Of a DNA stretch of 64,000 bases, positions 43,454 to 53,391 are shown piece by piece (the stretch's first letter is position 1; each line of letters begins with the position of its first letter). The translations under genes and the position numbers were made by a program. Source of the stretch: Desulforamulus reducens MI-1. GTDB lineage: Bacteria; Bacillota; Desulfotomaculia; Desulfotomaculales; Desulfotomaculaceae. The DNA lies in the NCBI RefSeq assembly GCF_000016165.1, contig NC_009253.1:2925484-2989483 (forward strand), given 5' to 3'. The notes under the pieces were generated by a model. That model saw nothing but the letters and a program-made list of their open reading frames with translations. It was not told the DNA's origin and ran no database searches.

Positions 43454-44143
43454 ATGACATTAACCCAGGCAACCTGGAATTGTGCAAAGGTCATGTTATC
43501 TCTAACACTGCCCTTACAAGTGATCATAAAAACAGACCGACCTCGAAATACCCACGACTTTTGCAATCAGCAAGCTATTGAAATTATAAGACGGGACGGC
43601 TTACATAGAGAAGGTCAATTACTACAATCCTATCTTGAGCTATTAAACAAAGGTTCCCGTTGGAGTGATCAGGGTTTCAAAAATATTAGTCATTATTATC
43701 ATTATCAAAGGGGGACTGGTCTTTGGCATGGTCCTGATGCTCCCACAGAGTGTCAATATTTTTTTGAAAAGGCAGTAAAATACTGGCGGGCAGGCTACCA
43801 GGAAAAATCAATCTTCTATTTAGGGGCTGCCAGCCATATTCTGCAAGACCTCTGTGTACCCCATCATGCCTGTGGCGTGGTGCTAAAGGGGCATAAATTT
43901 TTTGAGGATTGGGCCCGGGGGCACTACCACGAATTTAGTGTAAAAACGGAAGGCATCTATCAGCTTTCCTCCAGTGCCCGTGGTTGGGTAAAGGAAAACG
44001 CACGGGTTTCCTCTGCCTACCTGCCAGAACTCATGAATAATAAGGGTATTACTTCCGTCCAAAGAACTGCAGGCAACATGCTGCAGCTGGCCCAGCGAAC
44101 CACTGCAGGTTTTCTACATTTCTTTTTTCAGCGCATCAAATAA
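43454..44143 (+). CDS. Zinc-dependent phospholipase C-like protein
   Basis: 229 residues of the bacterial PLC/S1-nuclease fold. His/Asp metal ligands are in NTHDFCNQQA, AASHILQDLCVPHHA (the HxxxDxxxPxH core) and HKFFEDWARGHYHEF. Family role: hydrolysing phospholipids with three Zn2+. A clear signal peptide is not seen, so location is uncertain. It follows the helicase remnant by ~100 bp and ends at a terminator. Confidence 0.82.
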   Translation: MTLTQATWNCAKVMLSLTLPLQVIIKTDRPRNTHDFCNQQAIEIIRRDGLHREGQLLQSYLELLNKGSRWSDQGFKNISHYYHYQRGTGLWHGPDAPTECQYFFEKAVKYWRAGYQEKSIFYLGAASHILQDLCVPHHACGVVLKGHKFFEDWARGHYHEFSVKTEGIYQLSSSARGWVKENARVSSAYLPELMNNKGITSVQRTAGNMLQLAQRTTAGFLHFFFQRIK

Positions 44144-44172
44144 TCCCCACCTAAACCAGGTGGGGATATTTT
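44143..44172. terminator. Bidirectional terminator
   Basis: ATCCCCACCT/AGGTGGGGAT stem (44143-44167) between the convergent phospholipase-like and NSS transporter genes, with ATTTTG on the plus side. Confidence 0.75.
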
Positions 44173-44176
44173 GTAG

Positions 44177-45559
44177 CTATAGCTTTATAAACCCTAAACC
44201 ATTTAAAATAATGATAACAATGGCAATGGGTGCCACATAGCGGATGGCGAATAGGTAAAAACCAATGGCAGACTTGTTATTTAGACTGCCGCCGTTCGAG
44301 ATTTCATCCGAGACCTCCCAACGACTCAATCTCCAGCCGGCAAAGAGTGCAATCACTAAACCAGTTAAGGGCATCATCAGGTTATCCGTTAGGTAACTAT
44401 AAAAGTTAAACAAAGTCATATCAAATAATGTTACATCCGATAGTAAACTATTGGAGAGAGTGGCGGTGCAGCCAATGGCCGCCATAAGCACCCCGGTAAA
44501 AATGGTTGCTGCCCCCCTGGACCAACCTCTTTCTTCTGTGAGGTAAGCCACGGGTGCATTATACAGAGAGATCATGGCGCCCATGGAAGCAATGGAAGCC
44601 AAAATAAAGAAGATGCTTAAAAATACCTGACCAAAGGGCATGGAGTTAAAGACCATTGGGATAGTCATAAAAAGTAGTGATGGTCCGTCCTTAGGACTGA
44701 ATCCGAATGAAAACACAGCTGGGAAAATGGCTAAACCAGCCAACATGGAAACCATTGTATCTGCTAAAACAACCTTAATCCCGGTCCCTATCAGGCTTTC
44801 TCCCTTTCCTATATAGCTGCCATAGGTGGTCATCACACCCATGCCAACAGAAAGTTTGAAAAAAGCTAAACCCATGGCAGCTAAAATGGTAACACCGGTA
44901 ATTTTTGAAAAGTCCGGCTGAAACAGAAAAGAAACCCCTTCACTGGCCCCCGGAAGTGTAAGGGCACGAACTACACATACAATTAGCAAAAGAAAGAGAA
45001 TGGGCAAAAGTGTCTTGGTCATTCTCTCAATACCATTTTTAACCCCGGCTAAAATAATAGTTCCGGTTACAAACAGTACAATCCACTGCCAAATCAGAGG
45101 TGACCAAATACCACTGATAAATGTGGTAAAGACCTGCTCCGCAACCTTAGGGTCACTGGTTACAATACTGCCGCTGAGGGCTTTAAAAATGTAAGCAAAA
45201 ACCCAGCCGGCCACTGATGTATAGTAAAACATAATGAAAAAAGCACAAATAACTCCGGATAAACCTGTAAAGAACCAGGGCGTGTCCGGGGCCAGCCTTT
45301 TAAATGCCCCCACACAGGCGGCGTTGGAACGCCGACCAATAACAAATTCTGAAATCATAACCGGTAGTCCAATAAAGCAAACACAAGCGAAATAAATAAA
45401 AATAAATGCGGCACCACCATTTTCACCGGTGATATAGGGGAATTTCCATATATTTCCTAGGCCCACTGCAGAACCCAAGGTCGCAGCAATAACACCTAAT
45501 GTACTACCAAAACCTTCTCTTGGGCTAAACTGCTTCTTTCCAAGTTCAGTTTGTACCAT
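44177..45559 (-). CDS. Sodium:neurotransmitter symporter (NSS) family transporter
   Basis: 460 residues and about 11-12 helices. ATLGSAVGLGNIWKFPYITG is the NSS helix-1 signature with Na+ and substrate contacts; FIGLPVMISEFVIGRR follows. Bacterial members import amino acids with Na+ (for example Trp, Leu, Met); the substrate is not evident. Alone in its transcription unit. The 5' leader contains an AGGAGG followed by a possible 25-codon upstream frame. Confidence 0.92.
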   Translation of the reverse strand: MVQTELGKKQFSPREGFGSTLGVIAATLGSAVGLGNIWKFPYITGENGGAAFIFIYFACVCFIGLPVMISEFVIGRRSNAACVGAFKRLAPDTPWFFTGLSGVICAFFIMFYYTSVAGWVFAYIFKALSGSIVTSDPKVAEQVFTTFISGIWSPLIWQWIVLFVTGTIILAGVKNGIERMTKTLLPILFLLLIVCVVRALTLPGASEGVSFLFQPDFSKITGVTILAAMGLAFFKLSVGMGVMTTYGSYIGKGESLIGTGIKVVLADTMVSMLAGLAIFPAVFSFGFSPKDGPSLLFMTIPMVFNSMPFGQVFLSIFFILASIASMGAMISLYNAPVAYLTEERGWSRGAATIFTGVLMAAIGCTATLSNSLLSDVTLFDMTLFNFYSYLTDNLMMPLTGLVIALFAGWRLSRWEVSDEISNGGSLNNKSAIGFYLFAIRYVAPIAIVIIILNGLGFIKL

Positions 45560-45834
45560 AATTACTGTCCTTCCTTTTGTATAAAATTTTGTTTAAAAAT
45601 TTTATTCTCTTGTCAGTAGACAATGTCACCTCCTGTTTCAAAAAGATTACAGCTGCTCACATATATTAACTGTCAATATTTTAATACATCTATAAACTTA
45701 TCACTAGAGGTTTTAGAACTTTCATGCAAATAATCTTTTTACATTATGTTCCACCTATTTATGTGCAACACTTTTTATTTTGCTACGTCTTAGATGGTGT
45801 AACCAAATGTAATCATATTCTTAGGAGAATGTGC

Positions 45835-46653
45835 ATGAAAGAGCTTAAAACCATCTTTTTAATATTTTCCCTAACCCTATCAATATTAATGGGCTGCTCT
45901 GCCGCTAAGCCAGCCGATGACCAACCAAAGAAGCAAGCCAGCAAAGCAGATATTTTTATTGAAACCGCCAATACACACATATTGCAGACCGTTGATAGGA
46001 ATATCTCAGGCGATCGTACCAAAGAAAATATTATTCTTTATGTTAACCGGACAAAGGATGGCATGCCCCAGTCCTGGTCTCTGGTGGTAAACGGAATTGA
46101 AAAAATCAAGCTATCCCATGAAGGAGGACTTTATTCCTTTGCTGAAATGAACTTCGTAGACATAGACGGTGATAAGAAAGAGGAGGTCCTGCTTTACCGT
46201 CAATCCAGCGGAAGTGCCGGGGCTAAGGGGTTAAATGTTTATAAACCAACCGAAGCAAAATGGCAGCAGGTCTTTTCAAATGTGATTACAACTGACATGG
46301 GTCAGGAAAGATTTCAAGTTAAATATATGGGGGATTATTTTGTAAGATTTGAGGATAAGGAAACTGGCCTTAAGGCAGTCATTGAATTGAATAAAAAGCA
46401 GTATCAAGGTATTGAGAACATGTTAAAAAACATTTCCACTTGGATCGATCCGATTATCGACTATAGCCTGGTGGACCACGACGGGGATGGCACCAAAGAA
46501 ATTATCACCCTCCAAAGGGTGATTGGGATTTCCCACGCTGATACCATTGCCTTATTAAAAACTACCTATAAAATGGAACAGGGCCAATACAAATTAATTT
46601 CCTTGACCCTCTGTGATTATAATGATAAACCTTTGGCTGAAGCCAAATTATAA
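45835..46653 (+). CDS. Lipoprotein with Asp-rich Ca2+-loop-like repeats
   Basis: About 272 residues. ATG 45835 has AGGAG seven bases upstream; the earlier frame lacks one. Lipoprotein signal with lipobox ILMGC (Cys ~20). Two acidic loops, VDIDGDKKEEVL and VDHDGDGTKEII, resemble FG-GAP/EF-hand-like Ca2+ sites set in beta repeats. No named family recognised. Its 3' end overlaps the convergent metalloprotease gene by 6 bp. Confidence 0.75.
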   Translation: MKELKTIFLIFSLTLSILMGCSAAKPADDQPKKQASKADIFIETANTHILQTVDRNISGDRTKENIILYVNRTKDGMPQSWSLVVNGIEKIKLSHEGGLYSFAEMNFVDIDGDKKEEVLLYRQSSGSAGAKGLNVYKPTEAKWQQVFSNVITTDMGQERFQVKYMGDYFVRFEDKETGLKAVIELNKKQYQGIENMLKNISTWIDPIIDYSLVDHDGDGTKEIITLQRVIGISHADTIALLKTTYKMEQGQYKLISLTLCDYNDKPLAEAKL

Positions 46654-47415
46654 AGTTAATTCCGCGCCATGTTCCTTTAACCACCTACGGTGCGTTTTGT
46701 ATTTCGGACAAATTCTTTCCACCAGGGACCAGAATTTTTTCGAATGGTTCATCTCTATTAAATGGGACAATTCATGGGCCACCAGATAGTCAATCACAGG
46801 CAGGGGAGCCATCACTAATCGGAAATTAAAATTCAAATTGCCTTGGCTGGAGCAACTTCCCCAGCGGGTTTTCTGATCCTTGATAAATACCTGCTTGTAA
46901 TGGATACCAAGTTCTTTTCTGGCAACCTCCAACCTTTGTAATATGATTTCTCTGGCCTGATATTTGAGCCAGGCCTCTAGAATCTGCTTAATGTTATCTT
47001 TGTGGTTCTGGGGTAGTATAACAATGATCTTGTCCCCCACCAGTTCCACCACTGGGGACCCCTGCTGAAATACAGTAACCAACCGATAGGATTTACCCAG
47101 AAAACTCACAGCCTGTTTTTCTTCTAGGCTGTTTTCTTTTTTCTGCTGTGCTTTATGAGAAATCATAGCAAGTTTTTGTAAAATCCATTGTTCTTTTTCT
47201 CTAAGTAAGGGCTCTATATTGCCTAGGGGATATCGGAATGGAACGATAACCTCGAGGCCTTTTTCTAAACTTATTTTTAGATTTACATTCTTGGCTCTGC
47301 TGCTTTCCCGAAAGAGGTAGGATATTTCCGTACCTCCCAATTGGATGGAGGATTCTTTTGGTAAGGCCGCAGTGGGTAATTGATCTTTATGTTTTTTCTC
47401 TTTCACCAAGAGCAC
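46648..47415 (-). CDS. YgjP-type zinc metalloprotease-like protein (DUF45)
   Basis: 255 residues. The C-terminal half carries the HExxH site in LVAHELSHLIEMNHSKKFW, with the downstream zinc ligand in the same NHSKKFW segment, and the usual DQKTRWGSCSSQGNLNFNFR upstream. This is the YgjP/M48-like predicted hydrolase family. No signal peptide. Physiological substrate unknown. Confidence 0.88.
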   Translation of the reverse strand: MLLVKEKKHKDQLPTAALPKESSIQLGGTEISYLFRESSRAKNVNLKISLEKGLEVIVPFRYPLGNIEPLLREKEQWILQKLAMISHKAQQKKENSLEEKQAVSFLGKSYRLVTVFQQGSPVVELVGDKIIVILPQNHKDNIKQILEAWLKYQAREIILQRLEVARKELGIHYKQVFIKDQKTRWGSCSSQGNLNFNFRLVMAPLPVIDYLVAHELSHLIEMNHSKKFWSLVERICPKYKTHRRWLKEHGAELTL

Positions 47416-47538
47416 CTACCGTTCCATAAAGATTTGTGTTACTATTCTTCAATAAAGTCTTATAACCCTGCCACCACCTGGTAATTAGAAAGAATGAACT
47501 CGGCAGGGTTTACTTGTCAGCGTTTCTGAGCATTTAAA

Positions 47539-47563
47539 ACCCTGTGCGGATTGTGCACAGGGT
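47539..47563 (-). terminator. Terminator after the Na/Pi cotransporter gene
   Basis: ACCCTGTGC/GCACAGGGT stem followed on the minus strand by TTTTAAATG. Confidence 0.7.
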
Positions 47564-47567
47564 AATA

Positions 47568-49271
47568 TTATTTATTTACCGACTTCTGATTATCATTAAT
47601 ATTCCACATTTCCGAAGGAGGAGTTAAGATTAAGGCTTCATCATGCCAGGTACAGGATACCTCATCCGTCAGCGCCATAGCGATGTTCTTAAGGTGTTCG
47701 CTAATTCTTAAATAAGCATTGATAACATCCATATGAATAAAGCTGGTATTTTCGGTTTCCTGAGCCCCTTTTTGCATACGAGCAATATGACTCATCCGTA
47801 GACGGAACTCCAGATCAACAATATCCTCTTGAATATTTTTTGCTTTTTCTGCCAGCAGACAACTGTTGGTGGCCGCACTGGTATTAACCAGATGAAGAAG
47901 TTCCATGACCTTGCCATGCATGGTCAAAATGTCTTTGTGCCCCTCTTCAGAAAAGTCCAGGTTATTGACATATTTACTTTCCGCTTTATACATCAGGTTT
48001 TTCTCGATTATATCGCCAATATATTCATAATCCCGGACTATATGCACCAACCCCATTGTTCTATTAAACTCATCTTTAGATAGTTGCTGCCTCAACAAAT
48101 GGGTAAGATATTTATTGGTGGCTGTGGCCAAGATGTCAATATGGTGCTCTTTTTGATACATTTTCTCAGCAATATCCTGATCAAAATTTTTGAGTAGAGG
48201 ATATATTTGTTTGGTCATATCCGTTACGTGATCAGATATATGCATAATTTCTTTGGTCGCCATGCCAATGGCCAGTTCAGGACTGGTAAAAAGACTTTCA
48301 TCCAAATATTTGGGTGTAACATCAGATATTGCTTCTTTTTTATCCGGCACAATGTACTCCAAAAACCGGGCAAAATAATCAATAAAGGGAACAAATAAAA
48401 TGGCAATGACAATATTAAAGAAGGTATGCACATTGGCAACTTGAAAGCCCGCATTGGATGTCAGTTTTTGCATAAGACTCCCCAGGGGGCTAACAAAGGG
48501 CAAAAATAACAATACACCAACGATCTTAAATAGTAAGTGGGCTGTAGCAACCCTTTGAGATTCCCTGGAAGACCCCAGGCTGGATAAAATGGCTGTAAAG
48601 GCTGTACCGATGTTGGCACCAAACAACATAAATATGGCTGGTTCTAGGGTAATCATATGCTGCATGGATAATAGCATAATAATACCAATGGTTGCAGCAC
48701 TGCTGTGTACTAAAAAGGTAAATACCGCTGCCACAGCCATGGCCAGTAAAGGTCGGTCGCTCATCTGTAAAAGCATTTTCTCAAAGGCTGGGTCATTTCT
48801 AAGGGGATACATGGTATCAGACATGATTTTAAGACCTAGGAACAACAAACCAAAGCCAATTAAAACTTGCCCAATGCGCTTATACTTATTTTGCTTAGCG
48901 AAAAAAATAATAGTTGCTCCAATACCTACAATGGGCAATGATATTTCTGTGGCCTTTAAAGCAATTAATTGGGCTGTTACGGTGGTTCCAATGTCCGACC
49001 CCAAAATCACTGCCAGGGTGTTTCTTAAACTAATAATTGAGGCACTGGTTAAGCTAACCAAAATAACCGTGGTTGCAGTACTGCTTTGAAACAAGATGGT
49101 TACAAGGACCCCTAGACCCATGGCAACAATTCTATTTCTGGTTAAACGAGTTAAAACCTCCCGGAGTTTTTTCCCGGCAATCTTTTGTAGTCCTTCACTT
49201 AGAACATACATACCATATAATAAAAGACCCATACCACCGATCATATTCAAGAACGCTGCTTGCCAGGACAT
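47568..49271 (-). CDS. Na/Pi-cotransporter family protein with PhoU-like tail
   Basis: About 567 residues. Two inverted membrane repeats each carry a QSS-type motif (LFQSSTATTVILVSL and LVHSSAATIGIIMLL) typical of NptA/type-II Na+-phosphate transporters. A cytoplasmic PhoU-like helical domain (residues ~340-560) follows. ATG 49271 (MSWQAAFLNMIGGMG) is seven bases after AGGAGG; an upstream ATG at 49328 is rejected. Probable phosphate transport; some relatives act in signalling. Confidence 0.9.
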   Translation of the reverse strand: MSWQAAFLNMIGGMGLLLYGMYVLSEGLQKIAGKKLREVLTRLTRNRIVAMGLGVLVTILFQSSTATTVILVSLTSASIISLRNTLAVILGSDIGTTVTAQLIALKATEISLPIVGIGATIIFFAKQNKYKRIGQVLIGFGLLFLGLKIMSDTMYPLRNDPAFEKMLLQMSDRPLLAMAVAAVFTFLVHSSAATIGIIMLLSMQHMITLEPAIFMLFGANIGTAFTAILSSLGSSRESQRVATAHLLFKIVGVLLFLPFVSPLGSLMQKLTSNAGFQVANVHTFFNIVIAILFVPFIDYFARFLEYIVPDKKEAISDVTPKYLDESLFTSPELAIGMATKEIMHISDHVTDMTKQIYPLLKNFDQDIAEKMYQKEHHIDILATATNKYLTHLLRQQLSKDEFNRTMGLVHIVRDYEYIGDIIEKNLMYKAESKYVNNLDFSEEGHKDILTMHGKVMELLHLVNTSAATNSCLLAEKAKNIQEDIVDLEFRLRMSHIARMQKGAQETENTSFIHMDVINAYLRISEHLKNIAMALTDEVSCTWHDEALILTPPSEMWNINDNQKSVNK

Positions 49272-49476
49272 ATATCTACCTCCTCTCTGCTTCAAAACTA
49301 TGGTACAAGTTTCACAAGATTGTGCCAAAAAAAAAAACGAACAAAGTCAACAGAACTCTTAACATAAAATTAATAATGTTTTTATTTTAATTGATCAAAG
49401 GATTAGTTGTCAAACAGAAGCCAATTTTCGAAATACAGAAAAATAATGACCCGGGAGCAACCCGAGTCATGTTTCT

Positions 49477-49908
49477 TTACTCTAAAAACACCGTTTGTGA
49501 ATATTCATCCCACCAGACATGATACCCGAGGGTTTCCCCGATAAATCGTATGGGCACCATTGTACGGCCATAGACCACGATAGGTGGTACCTCTAGATAG
49601 ATAAGCTCTCCATTAAGATAGGCATCATAGGCTTCTACATACATAATTAGTTCGTTTCTGCCATCAGTTGCTGTTATTTCCCCTAAGTACTGGTCCCAAT
49701 CTACCGTAACACCAGACGCCTCAAAAATTGTCCGCATGGGAACAAAAATCCTGTTCTGATACATGACTGGGGGAACATCGGTGTAAAGGTAATTGCCGTT
49801 CATAACAATGTCGATATAATCATACCCTGCCTGTGCAGGAACCAGAAATGTTATTTGCAACAATGTTACCATGAGAACTACCAACAGAAATTTTGTTTTT
49901 AACTTCAT
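49477..49908 (-). CDS. Secreted copper-amine-oxidase N-terminal-like (stalk domain) protein
   Basis: 143 residues from ATG 49908 (GGAGG eight bases upstream). Signal peptide ending VPAQA, then one stalk domain: VPPVMYQNRIFVPMRTIFEA, VDWDQYLGEITATDG and RTMVPIRFIGETLGYHVWWD are its repeating elements. This domain is common in secreted proteins of Clostridia; alone it suggests a wall or matrix binding role. No catalytic part. Confidence 0.87.
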   Translation of the reverse strand: MKLKTKFLLVVLMVTLLQITFLVPAQAGYDYIDIVMNGNYLYTDVPPVMYQNRIFVPMRTIFEASGVTVDWDQYLGEITATDGRNELIMYVEAYDAYLNGELIYLEVPPIVVYGRTMVPIRFIGETLGYHVWWDEYSQTVFLE

Positions 49909-49986
49909 GCATCTGCCCTCCTTTATCACTAAGATATTCAGTCGGAGGACAGAAAAGTTTCTATTTTTCGTCAATAAAATACATTT

Positions 49987-50622
49987 TTATTCGGTTTTTT
50001 TGTTTAAACCTCTTTTAGCAATAACCTGCCATTCATTGTGTCTAATGTCCACATCGGCTCCAGTGGCTCCACCTGAAATGATTAGTCTCAGGGCCTGATC
50101 CACCGGTATATTCACAATGGTTACTGAATCCCTGGGCACCCAGTACATATCCCCGGCCACCTGCAATGTTTGGGGAAAGTAAACCCCCACTAATTCCCTG
50201 CCATCCTGATCCTGAAAGGGACTATCCTTTACGGTTAGAAAACCTAGCCGGTAGGTAATGTCATTAAGCCTTACCAGTGCAACAGTGTCAAATTTCTTTT
50301 TATCACCTGCCAAGGATTTTAGGGCATCCTTAAGAGTATTATAAATATTCTTAACCCCTGGCATGCTGCAGATAAACCCTTCTATTAGGGCTAAAATCTT
50401 CTTCGATATCCACCAATTAGCAATTAAGCCAATGATACAAACCATTAATACCACAAAGACAAAGTCAATTCCAGGCAAATTCCTCCCCACCAGAGGAAAA
50501 AGAATGGCATTGCCGATACCAGAGATTTTAGCATAAATAAAGGCTAAAATATAAAATGTTCCAATGATTGGCAATAAAACCAATAGGCCTTTAGCAAAAT
50601 AAATCGATAATTTGCGCATCAT
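49987..50622 (-). CDS. DUF502 membrane protein
   Basis: 211 residues with two N-terminal helices (~8-30 and 50-72), then a soluble domain. LPIIGTFYILAFIYAKISG, FICSMPGVKNIYNTLKD and YFPQTLQVAGDMYWVPRDSV are DUF502 signatures. Function unknown in bacteria. Preceded 100 bp upstream by a dual-hairpin repeat. Confidence 0.87.
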   Translation of the reverse strand: MMRKLSIYFAKGLLVLLPIIGTFYILAFIYAKISGIGNAILFPLVGRNLPGIDFVFVVLMVCIIGLIANWWISKKILALIEGFICSMPGVKNIYNTLKDALKSLAGDKKKFDTVALVRLNDITYRLGFLTVKDSPFQDQDGRELVGVYFPQTLQVAGDMYWVPRDSVTIVNIPVDQALRLIISGGATGADVDIRHNEWQVIAKRGLNKKTE

Positions 50623-50724
50623 CTAACCTCATAACAAAATGTGTACTTTGCAAAAGTAATATTTCTATATTCATTAATGAAAATCCTTTGAAAATTAAAC
50701 CAATGGACTAATTTCTATCACATA

Positions 50725-50840
50725 AAGAAACTTGGCTTACGCCATACCCTATAGGGCACGAAAGCCTTTAGGTGACGGCGTAAGCCTTAGTTGCCCTTAT
50801 GCAAGTCGGGAAAGTTTTATACTTTCTTATTTGCCAAAAA
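50725..50840. repeat. Dual-hairpin intergenic repeat, copy E (longest)
   Basis: First stem GGCTTACGCC/GGCGTAAGCC is a perfect 10 bp and encloses a ~33-base insert with its own small hairpins (CCCTATAGGG; AAAGCCTTT). Linker TTAGTTGCCCTTATGCA, then the second hairpin with GGAAAGTTTTATACTTTC. Lies between the TauE/SafE and DUF502 genes. Confidence 0.8.
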
Positions 50841-50873
50841 GGAACCCATATTTCATTGGTCCTACATTTTTTA

Positions 50874-51692
50874 TTATAATAAGGTTTTATAAAATATATA
50901 AAATCCCGTGTATATAAGTATCAAGTTAGCTATTAGTTGGAACATCCTTTGGTTTATTTTATAGAACAGTATATTCCCCAAGAATACACCAACAGCAGCA
51001 GTAGGAATTAAATATAGGGAAGTAAACAGTACCTCTGTGCTAATTTTTACGCTAAAGACTTGCATAATGATACTTACAATGTAAACAACAATAAAGAAGG
51101 CTAGCGTGGTACTTCTTATGGTCTCTTTCTTGACATTTTGGGCAGTAAAATAAATTGCAAGGGGTACTCCGGGCATCCCTAGGCTGGTGGTTAAGATCCC
51201 TGCTGTTAAGCCCACAAATACTTCATTCCTTCTTTCCGATTCCTTCATCACTTTCAGAATTGAATTTTGATCCGCTTCTATGGCATCTTTACATTCTTTG
51301 GTTTTGTCTATGGGACCTTCCACAGTTTTCCTGAAGTGGGTTTGATACCACTTAATAATTAAAAAAATGGATATCATTAATATCACAGCACTTACAGAGG
51401 CCTTAAGAATATCTAGGCTAACATAGATGAAAAATCCTAAACCAATGGGAATACCTAAAATACTACCGTGAATAAGTCGTTTTAGTATATCAAGATCAAT
51501 TTCATGTTTGATCTTGGGCATTAAGATTAGGGCAATAAATAAGGACAGAAAAATACTTATTTGAATACAATCCCGCGAGTCAAAAACTAAAAGTAAAAAG
51601 GGTGTTGCCATAATAGCAAAACCAAATCCTGTAGAGGCCTGTAGAACAGATGCAAAAAAAACAATAAGCCCTGCAAAAATACTTTCATACAT
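50874..51692 (-). CDS. TauE/SafE-family sulfite exporter-like permease
   Basis: 272-residue membrane protein with about eight helices in two repeats: LQASTGFGFAIMATPFLLL in the first, GILTTSLGMPGVPLAIYF in the second, as in TauE/SafE. Members export sulfite or sulfoacetate after organosulfonate breakdown. Its position beside the putative isethionate lyase gene (with an IS between) makes sulfite export a reasonable role. The IS copy starts 31 bp upstream of the start codon and may have replaced or moved its promoter. Confidence 0.85.
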   Translation of the reverse strand: MYESIFAGLIVFFASVLQASTGFGFAIMATPFLLLVFDSRDCIQISIFLSLFIALILMPKIKHEIDLDILKRLIHGSILGIPIGLGFFIYVSLDILKASVSAVILMISIFLIIKWYQTHFRKTVEGPIDKTKECKDAIEADQNSILKVMKESERRNEVFVGLTAGILTTSLGMPGVPLAIYFTAQNVKKETIRSTTLAFFIVVYIVSIIMQVFSVKISTEVLFTSLYLIPTAAVGVFLGNILFYKINQRMFQLIANLILIYTGFYIFYKTLL

Positions 51693-51722
51693 ACTTTATC
51701 ACCTATCATTTATATATATATT

Positions 51723-53276
51723 CACTAGCGTTGCATAAAAACTAATGTATAAATCAAAAGTAAATAAATGGAAAATTGCATTGTATTATTTTGTAATAAA
51801 TTGGTTGTATACACCAATTACCTTATTTCTCTTTGTGCTAAAGGAACAACCACTTAAGAGGTAGTCCTTTATCCACATTTTTCAGATCATGTAATTCCTA
51901 AGCTATTATCGGGTCGTAAGTTAGATCATCCAGGTGTTCTGCCTCACCTTGTAGTACCTGTACTAACGTAATGTTGTAGACTTTTTCATGGTCTATACAC
52001 CGTCGTCCTCTTGAACTTTGGCCTGACTTGTGGTGGAGCTTTCGTACAAACTTGGTGAAGTCTACATAAAGGCATGTATGAAGCAACATTTGAATTTTTA
52101 GTAATGGGCCTTCGTAACCTGTTTTCTTTTTAAGCAACATCATTAAACAGTAGGTAATCAGTGCTATCATCAATTGGTTTTCCACAGCCTGCTGGCTTAA
52201 ACCATAGAAATGTTTTACACAGAAATGTTGTTTGATCCACTTAAAGAATAATTCTATCTGCCAGCGGTAGCGGTATATGTCGCTTATTTCCTCGGCACTT
52301 AACTCAAAGTCGTTGGTAATGATAATTACAGGCTTACCCTCGGTATCTTCTGTTTCTATTAGTCTCAAGGGGTTCTGCATTTTGGTTGTACCGTCTTTGC
52401 CTAGGATTACTTTATGGTCTTTCTTGATTAAGCTATCTTGGTTTGTTGGAAATTTTTCTAGTGTTTCAACTATTGCGTTACTCTTTAAACGGCTAACGAA
52501 TCTGGTACCATTATTAGAATAATTGTCAAACCTCTTGTAATCCAAGTAGCCACGATCAAAGACGTTTAGGGCATCTTTTTCTACAACCAAGGCATCCATT
52601 TGTGTTTTGTCAGCAGACTTAGCTGGTTTAATTATGGCTTTGTCTGGTAGAACCCCTTGCTCAAGCAGCTGGATACGGAGGTGTAATTTAACTCCACTTT
52701 TGGTTTTTCTGAACTCTGCCCAGCGGTATCGGGATAGACAAAGGCTTATTGTTGAAGAGTCTATCAGATAAATGCGACCTAATTCTTGTCTTATTGATTT
52801 AAAACCTATTTCAGTACCAAACTGATGGACTATATCAGAAAACAGAGACTGAGTTAATTCAGGAGATAAATCTCTCAATTTACGGGATAACTGTGAAGCA
52901 CTAATTGAATCTAAACCTACTGCCGAGCTGAAATTATCATCATTTAAGCTGTTACTAATATGGCGGAGACCTTTAAGTTGCTCTAACTGTGCATAGGAAA
53001 TCATTTGAATTAGTTTGATAACGGTTAATTTTTTAGCGTAAGCATCGACTTCTGATTCTTTGACATTGCTTAAAAATTTTTCGTTATAAATTGTTTGAAA
53101 TAGTTGATTATATGTGGATTTATTGGTATTCTTGTCCATGCGTGGTCTCCTTATTTTTGGGATTATGGACAGGACTACCTGTTATATCTCAATTATAAGG
53201 AGATTTTTTATTTATTCGTAGACAAAATATCCCAAAATACTTGACAAAACAAAAATTTTTTTATGCAACACTAGTG
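51723..53276 (-). mobile_element. IS4-family insertion sequence, copy 1
   Basis: 1554 bp bounded by 19-bp imperfect terminal inverted repeats (CACTAGCGTTGCATAAAAA and CACTAGTGTTGCATAAAAA, one mismatch). Flanked by a 9-bp direct repeat ATATATATT on each side. Carries one transposase gene. The second copy at 59918-61471 has the same length and termini in opposite orientation. Confidence 0.95.
51898..53139 (-). CDS. IS4-family transposase (copy 1)
   Basis: 413 residues of DDE transposase. The first catalytic Asp is in IYLIDSSTISLCL, the second in NVFDRGYLDYKRF, and the Glu in YRYRWQIELFFKWIK, which satisfies the Y-(2)-R-(3)-E-(6)-K signature of IS4. The N-terminal region resembles the helical DNA-binding part of this group. 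The protein is identical to the copy at 60055-61296, so the element has moved recently and the enzyme is presumably functional. Confidence 0.95.
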   Translation of the reverse strand: MDKNTNKSTYNQLFQTIYNEKFLSNVKESEVDAYAKKLTVIKLIQMISYAQLEQLKGLRHISNSLNDDNFSSAVGLDSISASQLSRKLRDLSPELTQSLFSDIVHQFGTEIGFKSIRQELGRIYLIDSSTISLCLSRYRWAEFRKTKSGVKLHLRIQLLEQGVLPDKAIIKPAKSADKTQMDALVVEKDALNVFDRGYLDYKRFDNYSNNGTRFVSRLKSNAIVETLEKFPTNQDSLIKKDHKVILGKDGTTKMQNPLRLIETEDTEGKPVIIITNDFELSAEEISDIYRYRWQIELFFKWIKQHFCVKHFYGLSQQAVENQLMIALITYCLMMLLKKKTGYEGPLLKIQMLLHTCLYVDFTKFVRKLHHKSGQSSRGRRCIDHEKVYNITLVQVLQGEAEHLDDLTYDPIIA

Positions 53277-53391
53277 ATATATATTAGTACTAATGAATAT
53301 TCTTGGGACAACCCAGAAAAAGGAGTAGTCTCTCGGCTACTCCCTGAAATATACAATTTCATTTTAAAGATACTCGTTATTATCCAGGCTT

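Noticed and set aside
45540-45640. Upstream frame of ~25 codons ahead of the NSS transporter, with AGGAGG and TTG start
   Set aside because: The ribosome site is good, but the product is short and Lys-rich with no resemblance to known small transporter subunits; could be a leader peptide, not enough to list.
3652-50840. Dual-hairpin repeats as class-I c-di-GMP riboswitches
   Set aside because: The reverse complement contains GGGCAAACTA-like sequence and two copies precede c-di-GMP genes, but the rest of the aptamer core is not conserved between copies and the pairing differs.
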